In this document: piece by piece, positions 44,094-51,874 of the stretch
How the letters are laid out: every line of letters begins with the position of its first letter
How positions within the stretch are numbered: the stretch's first letter is position 1
NCBI RefSeq assembly: GCF_002161285.1
Contig: NZ_NFHH01000024.1
Location: forward strand, 1-57,951
Source of the DNA: Blautia sp. An81
Lineage (GTDB): Bacteria; Bacillota; Clostridia; Lachnospirales; Lachnospiraceae
Direction of reading: 5' to 3'
Length of the DNA: 57,951 bases
Made by a program: the position numbers and the translations under genes
The notes under the pieces: model-generated
The model's database searches: none
What the model saw: the letters and a program-made list of their open reading frames with translations, nothing else
What the model was told of the DNA's origin: nothing

Positions 44094-45263
44094 TTAATAC
44101 ATATTTTCATAATAACTTTGGTAATCTTCTGAGATAATACTGCTGCTGGGCACTAACTGGCAGGAATAATCTTCAGCATTTACAATAGCCCCTTCCGGCA
44201 GGACTACATTCCTATATGCCGAGGAGTATTCCGGATATTCCTCACTCGGTTCCCGCTCTAACATGATTCCAAAGGAATAGTAGGACTGCTCACCCTCACT
44301 GTAGGGGTCTTCATAAGGAATCTCATATGTAATGTATCCGAAGTTATCTCCTGTAGGCTGTATATCATAAGTTCCCGCAGGGAAATCTACTCCGGCTGTC
44401 ATAATCCCCGTAGCATCCACTGCCTCAGCAAGAGGATTCGAAATCCTGGATTCCAGTACCTGTGTCTGGGCATTCTCTGATGCAAAAGATACTGGATTCA
44501 TTCCATCTACACAGACCAGGGCGCCTTTAAATAAGGGAACGCCTTCGGCCTGTTCAATCTCATATTCCTCTGTTCCAAAAGATTCCTGGTAATAAATAGA
44601 ATGTGTGCTGTCATGAACCTCAAAGCTGCTTCCATCCTGACCTGACACAACATATTCTCCCTCTGGTATGTCTACTCCTACCATGTACATGCCTGCCGGA
44701 AGTTCATTGTCCCAGTGTTCACCCTGGGCTGGAATCTCTTCCAGTACTTCTACATATTCATAGTTCACCACAGATGACCCGTTGTCTGTGGCCTGGCCAA
44801 TAAAGCTGGCCATGGACAAGCCCAGCATTACTAAAATTACTACTGCTATAAGGATAGCCAAGGCAATAAGCTTGGAAGGCTTATTTTTCTTTTGGACTGA
44901 AGCCGAAGAAAATCCCTTTATGTTTTTTAAATCCGTGCTCTTATATCCGCCTTTTCTTTCCTGTTTTTTTGGCAAAGCAGTTCCTGCCATTGTTTTCCAG
45001 TCCGCTGCCGAATTCTTCCTGGGGTTTTCTCCTTTGCTTTTCCCGGTACTTTTATTCCTATTTTCGTTCAGTACCGGCTGCTTATAGTTCTCTGCTCCTT
45101 CCTCTGTGTGAACATGGCTCATAGTTCCCATAGAGGTATGGTCATACTTTGACCGGTTTAAACAATTCCGATACATTTCATCGGACTTCCGATTGTCCAT
45201 ACCGCACTCTGTACAGACACCATCTTTCAGTTTTCCGCCGCATAGGCTGCAGGTATATTTCAT
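44094..45263 (-). CDS. zinc-ribbon membrane protein with extracellular repeat domains
   Basis: A 389-residue protein. The N-terminus is a zinc ribbon (CSLCGGKLKDGVCTECG), then a polar cytoplasmic region, one membrane helix (about 131-153) and an extracellular part. The latter has two similar modules, ELPAGMYMVGVDIPEGEY and AVDATGIMTAGVDFPAGTY, each followed by a beta-rich stretch. No sorting signal or lipobox. Function unknown; co-directional and 32 bases upstream of the sortase, so the two may work together at the surface. Confidence 0.7.
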   Translation of the reverse strand: MKYTCSLCGGKLKDGVCTECGMDNRKSDEMYRNCLNRSKYDHTSMGTMSHVHTEEGAENYKQPVLNENRNKSTGKSKGENPRKNSAADWKTMAGTALPKKQERKGGYKSTDLKNIKGFSSASVQKKNKPSKLIALAILIAVVILVMLGLSMASFIGQATDNGSSVVNYEYVEVLEEIPAQGEHWDNELPAGMYMVGVDIPEGEYVVSGQDGSSFEVHDSTHSIYYQESFGTEEYEIEQAEGVPLFKGALVCVDGMNPVSFASENAQTQVLESRISNPLAEAVDATGIMTAGVDFPAGTYDIQPTGDNFGYITYEIPYEDPYSEGEQSYYSFGIMLEREPSEEYPEYSSAYRNVVLPEGAIVNAEDYSCQLVPSSSIISEDYQSYYENMY

Positions 45264-45334
45264 CGCTCACCCTCCTTCACCCTGATATCCCCATTTTACC
45301 ATATTTCTTTCAAGAACTACACTCAAATCTCAGT

Positions 45335-45377
45335 AAAAAAGAAGCCAATGACCTGAATACTGTCACTGGCTTTTCTT
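45335..45377 (-). terminator. terminator of the initiator tRNA
   Basis: On the minus strand GAAAAGCCAGTGAC pairs with GTCATTGGCTTC, followed by TTTTTT; it begins a few bases past the tRNA 3' end. Confidence 0.9.
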
Positions 45378-45381
45378 CAAA

Positions 45382-45455
45382 TAGCGGGAGTAGGATTTGA
45401 ACCTACGACCTTTGGGTTATGAGCCCAACGAGCTTCCAGACTGCTCCACCCCGCG
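45382..45455 (-). tRNA. initiator tRNA-fMet (anticodon CAT)
   Basis: The gene starts CGCGGGGTGGAGCAG, the initiator opening. The anticodon arm TTGGG-CTCATAA-CCCAA has the three G:C pairs diagnostic of initiator tRNA, and position 1 is unpaired (C1 opposite U72, then A73). Most bacterial initiators have A72 here. CCA is not encoded. Confidence 0.93.
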
Positions 45456-45480
45456 GCGATATATTTATCTCTTCTTTATA

Positions 45481-45509
45481 AGTATAGTCCTCTGATAATG
45501 CTTTGTCAA
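45481..45509 (-). promoter_or_regulatory. promoter of initiator tRNA
   Basis: On the minus strand, TTGACA (45504-45509) and TATACT (45481-45486) are 17 bases apart. Confidence 0.92.
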
Positions 45510-45579
45510 CCCTCATCCAATTTTTCCTTGTTCCCTCAAATTATCTATGTTATCCTTTATCCTATGAAAGGAGGAGACT

Positions 45580-46497
45580 ATGAACCAGACATCAAAACTG
45601 AAAGAGCAGAAAGATCATGGAACTTCTGTATTCCCCTGCGGACTTTATGAAGTTTTTGACAATACTCCCTGGGACGGCGTAAAGCATCACTGGCATGATG
45701 AAATAGAAATTCTTTATTTTATGAAGGGCACTTTCAATGTCACTATCAATATGGAAAGCTTCCCTATTGAACAGGAGTGTTTTTTCTTTGTAAATCCCGG
45801 AGAGATCCATTCTGTAGAATGTTCTTCTCCTGCTACTGAATCTGCCATTGTCTTTCATCCCTGTATATTGAATTTTGAACATTATGACCTGGCTCAGACC
45901 CGGCTCATGCAGCCTCTCACCAGAGGCGAAATCCAGCTCCCTCGTTTTCTGGACATCTCCCATCCGGCTTTTTTCAGAATCAAAAAGGAATACCTGGACA
46001 TTCTGAATGTTTTTCACCAGACTGGTTTTTTTCTGTCTGTGGAATATGAAACCGTGACTGAAGACATTCCCTCCCAGCTTTTTATCCGGGCCGGACTTCT
46101 GAAGATCCTGGGAACCCTGTCTTCGTTTTCTCTCCTGACCCAGCCGGAGAAAACCGATGATTACCGCGTCCGCATCATCAAGTCTTCCCTGGAATTTATA
46201 CGAAACCACTATCAGGAAAAAATATACATCCACAATCTGGCAGAAAACGCTAATATGAATGAGCAGTACTTCTGCCGATTTTTTAAAAAAGCTCTGGGGA
46301 AATCACCTGTTACCTATATTAATGGATACCGTATCAAACAGGCGATCACCCTCCTTCAGGCCACTGACGCCCCTATTATGGAGATCTGCCTGGACTGCGG
46401 CTTTAATAATCTGGGGAACTTTCTCCGGGAATTTAAAAAGCATACAGGCTTTACGCCCCTCCAGTATCGAAAACATTATTCTTTGGAAAAGTCATAA
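45580..46497 (+). CDS. AraC-family transcriptional regulator with cupin sensor
   Basis: A 305-residue regulator. The N-terminal cupin (HHWHDEIEILYFMKGTFNVT; ECFFFVNPGEIHSVE) would bind a sugar. The C-terminal AraC domain carries two helix-turn-helices (IHNLAENANMNEQYFCRFFK; IMEICLDCGFNNLGNFLREF) and ends HTGFTPLQYRK. AAGGAGG stands before the ATG. It lies 131 bases upstream of an alpha-glucosidase in the same direction and is its likely activator. Confidence 0.92.
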   Translation: MNQTSKLKEQKDHGTSVFPCGLYEVFDNTPWDGVKHHWHDEIEILYFMKGTFNVTINMESFPIEQECFFFVNPGEIHSVECSSPATESAIVFHPCILNFEHYDLAQTRLMQPLTRGEIQLPRFLDISHPAFFRIKKEYLDILNVFHQTGFFLSVEYETVTEDIPSQLFIRAGLLKILGTLSSFSLLTQPEKTDDYRVRIIKSSLEFIRNHYQEKIYIHNLAENANMNEQYFCRFFKKALGKSPVTYINGYRIKQAITLLQATDAPIMEICLDCGFNNLGNFLREFKKHTGFTPLQYRKHYSLEKS

Positions 46498-46628
46498 TAT
46501 CGTAGTTTTTAATCAAATATTTGTAAGACCTTCTTGTTTTTGCACATTATAATGAGTTACCAGAAGCAAGGGACCGCCAGATTGGTTAAAAAGTCCTGGA
46601 AGAATAAAAACGACGGAGGTTATAAAAA

Positions 46629-48302
46629 ATGGAAAAGAAATGGTGGCACGACAAAGTTGCCTATCAGATTTACCCAAAAAGTTTCTATGATTCTAACGGA
46701 GACGGAATTGGGGATCTACAGGGAATCATCAGCAAATTAGATTACTTAAAAGACTTGGGCGTGGATATCCTGTGGATTTCTCCTATCTACCCTTCCCCCT
46801 TTGCAGACCAGGGATATGACATTTCCGATTATTATAATATTGACCCTGCTTTCGGCACTTTGGAAGATATGGACGAGCTGATCAGAGAGGCCCATAAACG
46901 TCAGATGTATATTCTGATGGACCTGGTAGTAAACCACTGTTCCGATGAGCACGAGTGGTTTGAAAAAGCCTGTGCAGATCCATATGGAGAATACGGCAAT
47001 TTTTTCTATATCGAGGACCGGAAAGAGGGAGAGCTCCCCTGCAACTGGAGGAGTTATTTCGGCGGTCCCGTGTGGGAACCACTCCCGGGACACCCTGACA
47101 AGCAGTACATGCATGTTTTTCATAGAAAACAGCCGGATCTGAACTGGGAAAATCCGGCAGTAAGAGAAGAAGTATATAAAAATATCAATTGGTGGCTGGA
47201 CAAAGGCCTTGGTGGATTCCGTATCGATGCTATCATTAATATTAAAAAAGCACTGCCTTATAAAGACTATCCTTCTGACAGGGCTGACGGTCTATCTGAT
47301 ATTTCCCTAATGCTGGCAGATGCCCAGGGAATCGGTGAATTTCTGGGAGAAATGCAGGCACGAACTTTTGGCCCCCATGATGCTTTTTCCGTAGGTGAAG
47401 TATTCAATATCAAGGACGGAGAACTCCCTGATTTTGTAGGTGACAAGGGTTACTTCTCCTCTATCTTTGACTTTGCTACTACTTCCTTTGGAAAAGATGA
47501 CAGAGGCTGGTACGCCAGCAAGCGGCCCACACCAGATGATTACAAAATATGTTATTTTGAATCTCAGAAGAAAATGGGAGACACAGGTTTCTACTCAAAT
47601 ATTATTGAAAACCATGACGAGCCCAGGGGAGTCAGCTATTATATCCCGGAAGGCGAGGTCTGTGACGCCAGCAAGAAACTTCTGGCCGCTATGTATTTCC
47701 TGATGAGAGGTCTTCCTTTTATTTACCAGGGACAGGAAATCGGAATGGAAAATCTCGGCGTGGTTCCTATTGATAAAGTAGACGATATCAGTGCTTTAGA
47801 CCAGTATCAGGTCAGCCTGGATGCAGGTCTCAGCCCTGAAGAAGCACTGAAAGTCATCTCTGTTTACAGCAGAGACAACGCCAGGACTCCTGTTCAGTGG
47901 AACAGCAAAAAAAATGCAGGGTTTACAAAAGGAACTCCATGGCTCATGGTAAATCCAAACTATACTTCTATTAATGTAGAAGCTCAGGAAAAGAATCCTG
48001 ATTCTGTCCTGTCCTTTTATAAGGAACTCATTGCTCTCAGGAAAAATCCTGATTATAAGGAAACTCTGGTATACGGTACTGTCATTCCTTATCTGGAAGG
48101 CCAGCACAATCTGATGGCTTATCACAGAAAGGGAGAAAAAGATCTGCTGGTGATCGGCAACTTCCAGAAGGATCCTCAGACTGCAGTCCTTCCTTCCGCC
48201 TGCAAAAATCTTCTGCTGAACAATTACCAGGACCTGGATATGAATGAAGAAAAGACTGCAGTACATTTGAAAGGCTATCAGGCTATTGTGATAGAACTGT
48301 AA
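46629..48302 (+). CDS. alpha-glucosidase, GH13
   Basis: A 557-residue enzyme of the oligo-1,6-glucosidase/alpha-glucosidase group, cytoplasmic. It starts MEKKWWHDKVAYQIYPKSFY and shows DSNGDGIGDL, DLVVNHCSDEH, GGFRIDAII with nucleophile D200, SVGEVFN with E257 and IIENHDEPRG with D330. GGAGG lies before the ATG. A paralogue lies at 26630-28264; this copy is controlled separately, probably by the AraC-type gene beside it. Confidence 0.93.
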   Translation: MEKKWWHDKVAYQIYPKSFYDSNGDGIGDLQGIISKLDYLKDLGVDILWISPIYPSPFADQGYDISDYYNIDPAFGTLEDMDELIREAHKRQMYILMDLVVNHCSDEHEWFEKACADPYGEYGNFFYIEDRKEGELPCNWRSYFGGPVWEPLPGHPDKQYMHVFHRKQPDLNWENPAVREEVYKNINWWLDKGLGGFRIDAIINIKKALPYKDYPSDRADGLSDISLMLADAQGIGEFLGEMQARTFGPHDAFSVGEVFNIKDGELPDFVGDKGYFSSIFDFATTSFGKDDRGWYASKRPTPDDYKICYFESQKKMGDTGFYSNIIENHDEPRGVSYYIPEGEVCDASKKLLAAMYFLMRGLPFIYQGQEIGMENLGVVPIDKVDDISALDQYQVSLDAGLSPEEALKVISVYSRDNARTPVQWNSKKNAGFTKGTPWLMVNPNYTSINVEAQEKNPDSVLSFYKELIALRKNPDYKETLVYGTVIPYLEGQHNLMAYHRKGEKDLLVIGNFQKDPQTAVLPSACKNLLLNNYQDLDMNEEKTAVHLKGYQAIVIEL

Positions 48303-48444
48303 TTTTCCCAGTCTGCTTCCTTTTCACAGAATTTACACGGAATCCTCATAGTGTTGTCACAGAAAAAACACAGGTTCCCCTTAGACTGAATGACAGCAAC
48401 AGGGAAATCAAGTTTTTACAGCAATGTGAAAGGAGCAGACTTCT

Positions 48445-48756
48445 ATGAAAGCAAAAAAATACGGAAAATTACTGGCATTAGCTTGTGTGACTATGTTATC
48501 TGTGTCGGCCTTTACCGCCTGCAGCAATGATGAAGAAGACAGCAGTTCGGACTCTTCCAGCACCTACAGTTCAGATTCTGAAGATACCGATTCTTCCAGT
48601 ACGGATAGCACAGATGCTTCCGATTCCGGCAGCTCTGATTCCAGCAGTTCAGACACTTCTCTGGATTCTTCAGAGGACAGCAGTGATTCTTATAGCCTGG
48701 ACTCTGACAGTTCCAGCTCCTACGATCTGGATTCCGACAGTTCCACGGAGGAATAA
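48445..48756 (+). CDS. Ser/Asp-rich lipoprotein
   Basis: A 103-residue protein. A lipoprotein signal peptide (KKYGKLLALACVTMLSVS) ends in FTAC, with lipid-bearing Cys at residue 26. The mature part, about 75 residues, is almost wholly Ser, Asp, Glu, Thr and Tyr, in SD/SSD patterns like the stalks of SD-repeat surface proteins but with no folded domain or wall-sorting signal. AAAGGAG precedes the ATG. It is an exposed acidic brush of unknown role. Confidence 0.78.
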   Translation: MKAKKYGKLLALACVTMLSVSAFTACSNDEEDSSSDSSSTYSSDSEDTDSSSTDSTDASDSGSSDSSSSDTSLDSSEDSSDSYSLDSDSSSSYDLDSDSSTEE

Positions 48757-48835
48757 AACATATATCGTCTCTGAACTGTTTTGAAACTATGATACCTTTC
48801 GTGTTTTATATTTTCTTTACAGGGAAGTGATTATT

Positions 48836-49102
48836 ATGATGGGAGTATTACATGTTAATAGGGACAATAAAATTTTTTTAGACAATTACGCAGAACACAA
48901 AAAAATCAATTTAAGCTCAGGCCAGTATATATATTTTCGGGTAAAGAACAGCTGGATTCCGGTCATCGTCAAATATTCCCCTGAGTCAGGCCGGTGGTGT
49001 TTCTGCCATATGGAAAATATTAATATCAATGGCCGGGAGGCCATGATCAAAGATTATTACGATCCGGAAGATCCTGACAGTCAGGTATCCGGAGATAAAT
49101 AA
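48836..49102 (+). CDS. DUF5348-like small protein
   Basis: An 88-residue protein: MMGVLHVNRDNKIFLDNYAE, then YIYFRVKNSWIPVIVKYSPE and RWCFCHMEN. The pattern of a short beta-barrel with a conserved 'xxWxPxxIxYS...W' core resembles DUF5348, a family often found on plasmids and conjugative elements; function unknown. ATG at 48836 has AGGGAAG 8 bases upstream; ATG at 48839 is also possible. Confidence 0.62.
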   Translation: MMGVLHVNRDNKIFLDNYAEHKKINLSSGQYIYFRVKNSWIPVIVKYSPESGRWCFCHMENININGREAMIKDYYDPEDPDSQVSGDK

Positions 49103-49159
49103 AAAAGTCTGTCTCATACAGCTCTGAGGAAAGATTTGCTGAATGAGGCAGACTTTTTT
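49101..49159 (+). terminator. terminator after the DUF5348-like gene
   Basis: AAAAAAGTCTGTCTCAT pairs with ATGAGGCAGACTTTTTT (one G.U) around a 25-base loop, directly at the stop codon. Confidence 0.88.
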
Positions 49160-49351
49160 CAGCAAATTTTAACTTGACTTACATCATTTCAAATACTAAA
49201 CTAATCACATAGAAAATCTTATATCATATCTTTCACATGTTCTTTATCCATATCGGGGATATCCCATTCGATTTTCAATAATAATATTTTTAATCAGGGA
49301 ACCGTTGGGGTGCTATGTCAGCCGCCGGACGCAGGAAAGGAGGCTGGTGCT

Positions 49352-49441
49352 ATGGTTACATACAGTGATATGTTTACTTTTGTAATTATGCTTTGTGCTG
49401 TCATAACTCTTGTTTTGGCTATATCTAACCACAAAAAATAG
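49352..49441 (+). CDS. small hydrophobic peptide, probable type I (holin-like) toxin
   Basis: A 29-residue peptide, MVTYSDMFTFVIMLCAVITL followed by VLAISNHKK: a short polar head, one membrane helix and a basic tail. This is the shape of holin-like type I toxins of Firmicutes. AAAGGAGG lies 7 bases before the ATG. The stop codon is inside a bidirectional terminator, and a strong promoter faces it from the other side, as in known toxin/antisense pairs. If made, the peptide would insert in the cell membrane. Confidence 0.75.
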   Translation: MVTYSDMFTFVIMLCAVITLVLAISNHKK

Positions 49442-49475
49442 CGCCCCTGCTCTGGCAAAGTAAGGCGCTATTTTT
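49433..49475. terminator. bidirectional terminator shared by toxin and antisense RNA
   Basis: AAAAATAGCGCC and GGCGCTATTTTT pair over 12 bases around an 18-base loop, with A/T runs on both outer sides, so it can stop both convergent transcripts. Confidence 0.88.
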
Positions 49476-49525
49476 GACTTATCTTTCCGGCGGTCAGATG
49501 TGCGCTGACCAACGGTTCTCTTGTT
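49440..49525 (-). ncRNA. predicted antisense RNA (type I antitoxin)
   Basis: A consensus promoter at 49532-49560 would start an RNA of about 85-95 bases. It reads GAGAACCGTTGG, forms a GGTCAG...CTGACC hairpin, then enters the shared terminator overlapping the 3' end of the toxin message. No open frame is visible. Placement, length and strong promoter fit an antitoxin RNA. Confidence 0.7.
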
Positions 49526-49531
49526 AAGTGT

Positions 49532-49560
49532 ATTATACTCACCTTCCCTGAGGTTGTCAA
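49532..49560 (-). promoter_or_regulatory. consensus promoter of the antisense RNA
   Basis: TTGACA (49555-49560) and TATAAT (49532-49537) on the minus strand, exactly 17 bases apart: a full-consensus promoter with no protein gene behind it. Confidence 0.92.
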
Positions 49561-49630
49561 GTCAAACACCCCGATACAACACGACGTACGCATGAATCTT
49601 TTTCCTCCCTCATTTAAAAAAATTGACTTT

Positions 49631-49813
49631 TTAAAAATTCAAAACCTGCTCCAAAAACTCTTCCGGATTCATGCTGATCACAAATCGTTTCTTTTTCATA
49701 GACAGATTAGGTCGAAAAATTTCTACCATTTTCAGGATGCTTATACACCATTTCCGTATGATATTCAGATTTTCTGCTGCCTGCTTATCTAACGTTGTGT
49801 TCGCATCCTCGGG
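49631..49813 (-). pseudogene. C-terminal remnant of an ISAs1-type transposase
   Basis: The last 60 residues of the frame read PEDANTTLDKQAAENLNIIR, then KWCISILKM and KKKRFVISMNPEEFLEQVLN F. This is the ending typical of ISAs1/H-repeat-associated DDE transposases. Its upstream part is cut off exactly at the left inverted repeat of the neighbouring insertion sequence (49816), and the matching remainder is not found beyond the right end. Confidence 0.72.
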
Positions 49814-49844
49814 AGTTTGACAGTTGAATAATAGAAAAAGTACT

Positions 49845-49873
49845 TGCAGGCCGCATAAAACCTGCATTTTTTG
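49845..49873 (+). terminator. hairpin inside the left IS end
   Basis: TGCAGG(C) and (A)CCTGCA pair and are followed by TTTTTTG, just inside the left inverted repeat; it would block outside transcription from entering the transposase gene. Confidence 0.65.
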
Positions 49874-49949
49874 TGTCAATTTTTCTGTTTTTATATATTG
49901 TATTTTATTGCAATGTGTTGTAAAATATATAAAAGGGGGTATTTTTTCT

Positions 49950-51677
49950 ATGAGAGTTGTAACCTCGAAATCCAAGAACGCTGAATCTTTTTATATTTCA
50001 AAAGGCTATGTCAATGACAAAGGAGCCAGTACTTCTGTTATCGTCAGGAAACTGGGAACTCTAAAAGAACTTTTACCAGAACACGGTCCGACACGAGATG
50101 ATGTAATGGCCTGGGCAAGAGAACAAGCACGCATAGAAACTTTAAAGTATAAACAGGAAAAAGAAGAAAAACAGATAAAACTCACTTTTCATGCAGACCG
50201 CTTGCTGGATTATCATAAACAAACCTTTTTCCGTGGAGGATACCTTTTCCTGCAGTCCATCTATTATCAGATGCAGATGAATAAGAACTGTCGGAAATTG
50301 AAACAAAGATATAAATTTAAATATGACATCAACGCGATCCTTTCTGACTTGATCTATGCAAGGATACTGGATCCATGCAGCAAGCGTTCTTCCTATAAAG
50401 CTGCATCGGAGTTCTTAGAAAAACCTTCCTATGAACTTCATGATGTATACCGCGCCCTGGATGTTCTCGGTGCTGAATGCGACCTGATCCAGGCAGAAGT
50501 CTATAAAAACAGCCATTTCATGGGGAAAAGGAATGATAAGATCCTTTATTATGACTGCTCGAATTATTATTTCGAGATTGAACAGGAAGATGGCAGCAAA
50601 AAGTACGGGAAAAGCAAAGAACACAGACCGAATCCGATCATTCAAATGGGGCTTTTCATGGACGGGGATGGGATTCCCCTTGCGTTTTCTCTCTTCCCGG
50701 GAAATGCAAACGAACAGACATCCTTGAAGCCGTTAGAAAAGAAAGTTCTTGGGGATTTCGGATGCCAGAAATTTATTTACTGCAGCGATGCCGGACTGGG
50801 TTCAGAATCCATCCGGGAATACAACCATATGGGAGAGCGGGCTTATATCGTAACCCAGTCGATCAAAAAGCTGAAGAAAGAAGAAAAAGAGTGGGCGCTG
50901 GACCCGCAGGGATTTAAACGGGTCTCCGATGACAAGCCTGTCGATATCACGAAACTGCCGGAAGATGACAAAGGGCTTTATTACAAGGACGAACCGTATA
51001 CCACAAAAAAGCTGCACCAGCGTTTAATCATAACTTATTCCCCAAAGTATGCCCTGTATCAGAAATCCATCCGTAACAAACAGGTGGAGCGGGCACAAAA
51101 AATGCTGGATTCGGGGAAAACAAAAAAGAACCGGAAGAACCCGAATGACCCGGCACGTTTCATTGGAAAGATGGCTGTTACAAAAGATGGGGAGGCTGCG
51201 GATATCAAACAGTATCTGGATGAGGATAAGATTGCAGAAGAGGTGCAGTATGATGGGCTCTATGCAGTATGCACGGATCTTTTAGATGATGAGGTCGATG
51301 ATATCTTAAAAGTAAGTGAAGGCAGATGGAAGATCGAAGAATGCTTCCGGATCATGAAAACGGATTTTACTGCAAGACCGGTTTATTTAAGGGATGAAAA
51401 CAGGATCAAAGCCCATTTCCTGATCTGTTTTCTTGGATTAACCGTCTACCGTTACCTTGAGAAAAAACTGGATTTAAAATACACCTGCGAAGAATTGCTG
51501 GACACACTGAAAGCAATGAACTTTGCCGGGATACAGGAGCAGGGCTTCATCCCTCTGTATCGTCGGGAAAGTATCACGGATGCTCTTCATGAAGCCTGCG
51601 GTTTCCGGACGGACTATCAATTCATAACCAAAAGTAAAATGAGAACAATCCAGAAAAAAAGTAAAGGGAAGGAATAA
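49950..51677 (+). CDS. IS1634/IS4-type DDE transposase
   Basis: A 575-residue transposase. The N-terminal part (FYISKGYVNDKGASTSVIVR) is typical of the IS1634 group. The DDE core is visible as ILYYDCSNYYFE (first Asp), FIYCSDAGLGSE (second Asp) and GRWKIEECFRIMKTDFTARP (Glu in the Y/W-x2-E-x-C-F region), followed by VYLRDENRIKAHFLICFLGL. The frame is unbroken, so the element may still be active. ATG at 49950 with GGGGGT upstream is chosen over a longer frame reaching the IS end. Codon use (GGG, CGG, ATC rich) differs somewhat from neighbours. Confidence 0.9.
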   Translation: MRVVTSKSKNAESFYISKGYVNDKGASTSVIVRKLGTLKELLPEHGPTRDDVMAWAREQARIETLKYKQEKEEKQIKLTFHADRLLDYHKQTFFRGGYLFLQSIYYQMQMNKNCRKLKQRYKFKYDINAILSDLIYARILDPCSKRSSYKAASEFLEKPSYELHDVYRALDVLGAECDLIQAEVYKNSHFMGKRNDKILYYDCSNYYFEIEQEDGSKKYGKSKEHRPNPIIQMGLFMDGDGIPLAFSLFPGNANEQTSLKPLEKKVLGDFGCQKFIYCSDAGLGSESIREYNHMGERAYIVTQSIKKLKKEEKEWALDPQGFKRVSDDKPVDITKLPEDDKGLYYKDEPYTTKKLHQRLIITYSPKYALYQKSIRNKQVERAQKMLDSGKTKKNRKNPNDPARFIGKMAVTKDGEAADIKQYLDEDKIAEEVQYDGLYAVCTDLLDDEVDDILKVSEGRWKIEECFRIMKTDFTARPVYLRDENRIKAHFLICFLGLTVYRYLEKKLDLKYTCEELLDTLKAMNFAGIQEQGFIPLYRRESITDALHEACGFRTDYQFITKSKMRTIQKKSKGKE

Positions 51678-51701
51678 ATTACTATAGTTCGAAACAACAG
51701 C

Positions 51702-51747
51702 AAAAATCGCTGTAGCCCAGTAAGCACAAGGGATACAGCGATTTTTT
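51702..51747 (+). terminator. terminator at the right IS end
   Basis: AAAAATCGCTGTA and TACAGCGATTTTT pair over 13 bases and are followed by T; 24 bases past the transposase stop and just inside the right inverted repeat. Confidence 0.88.
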
Positions 51748-51874
51748 CTTCCGTCAACTGTCAAAGACAGGATTATATCCTCTTTCCTTAAAAGTCTCAA
51801 TTTTTTTGCTGATCTGTATACGTTCGTGTGCTTATCCAGTTTCCCAGCTATTTTTCACTGTTTTCAAATATATA

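Larger units (their letters stand above)
49297..49518. repeat. inverted repeats flanking the small toxin gene
   Basis: GAACCGTTGG (49299-49308) is repeated inverted as CCAACGGTTC (49509-49518), and TGNCCGCCGG-like blocks (49317-49328; inverted at 49487-49496) lie inside. The left copies are in the leader of the toxin gene, the right copies at the 5' end of the antisense RNA. Confidence 0.8.
49816..51765 (+). mobile_element. insertion sequence, IS1634/IS4 group
   Basis: Terminal inverted repeats TTTGACAGTTGA (49816-49827) and TCAACTGTCAAA (51754-51765), perfect over 12 bases, enclose one intact transposase gene. Stem-loops just inside each end (49845-49873 and 51702-51747) look like terminators that insulate the gene from outside transcription. 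No short duplication lies directly outside the repeats; ATCCTC occurs near both flanks (49805-49810 and 51777-51782) and might mark the target if the element extends slightly further. Confidence 0.85.

Noticed and set aside
48527-48784. Second long frame over the Ser/Asp-rich lipoprotein gene
   Set aside because: It is the product of the repetitive codons read in a shifted frame (Ile/Pro/Thr repeats), with no signal or start site.
51474-51800. Minus-strand frame crossing the right end of the insertion sequence
   Set aside because: Most of it is antisense to the transposase gene. The outer part (51766-51850) has a faint helix-turn-helix look but is too short and broken by stops to call.
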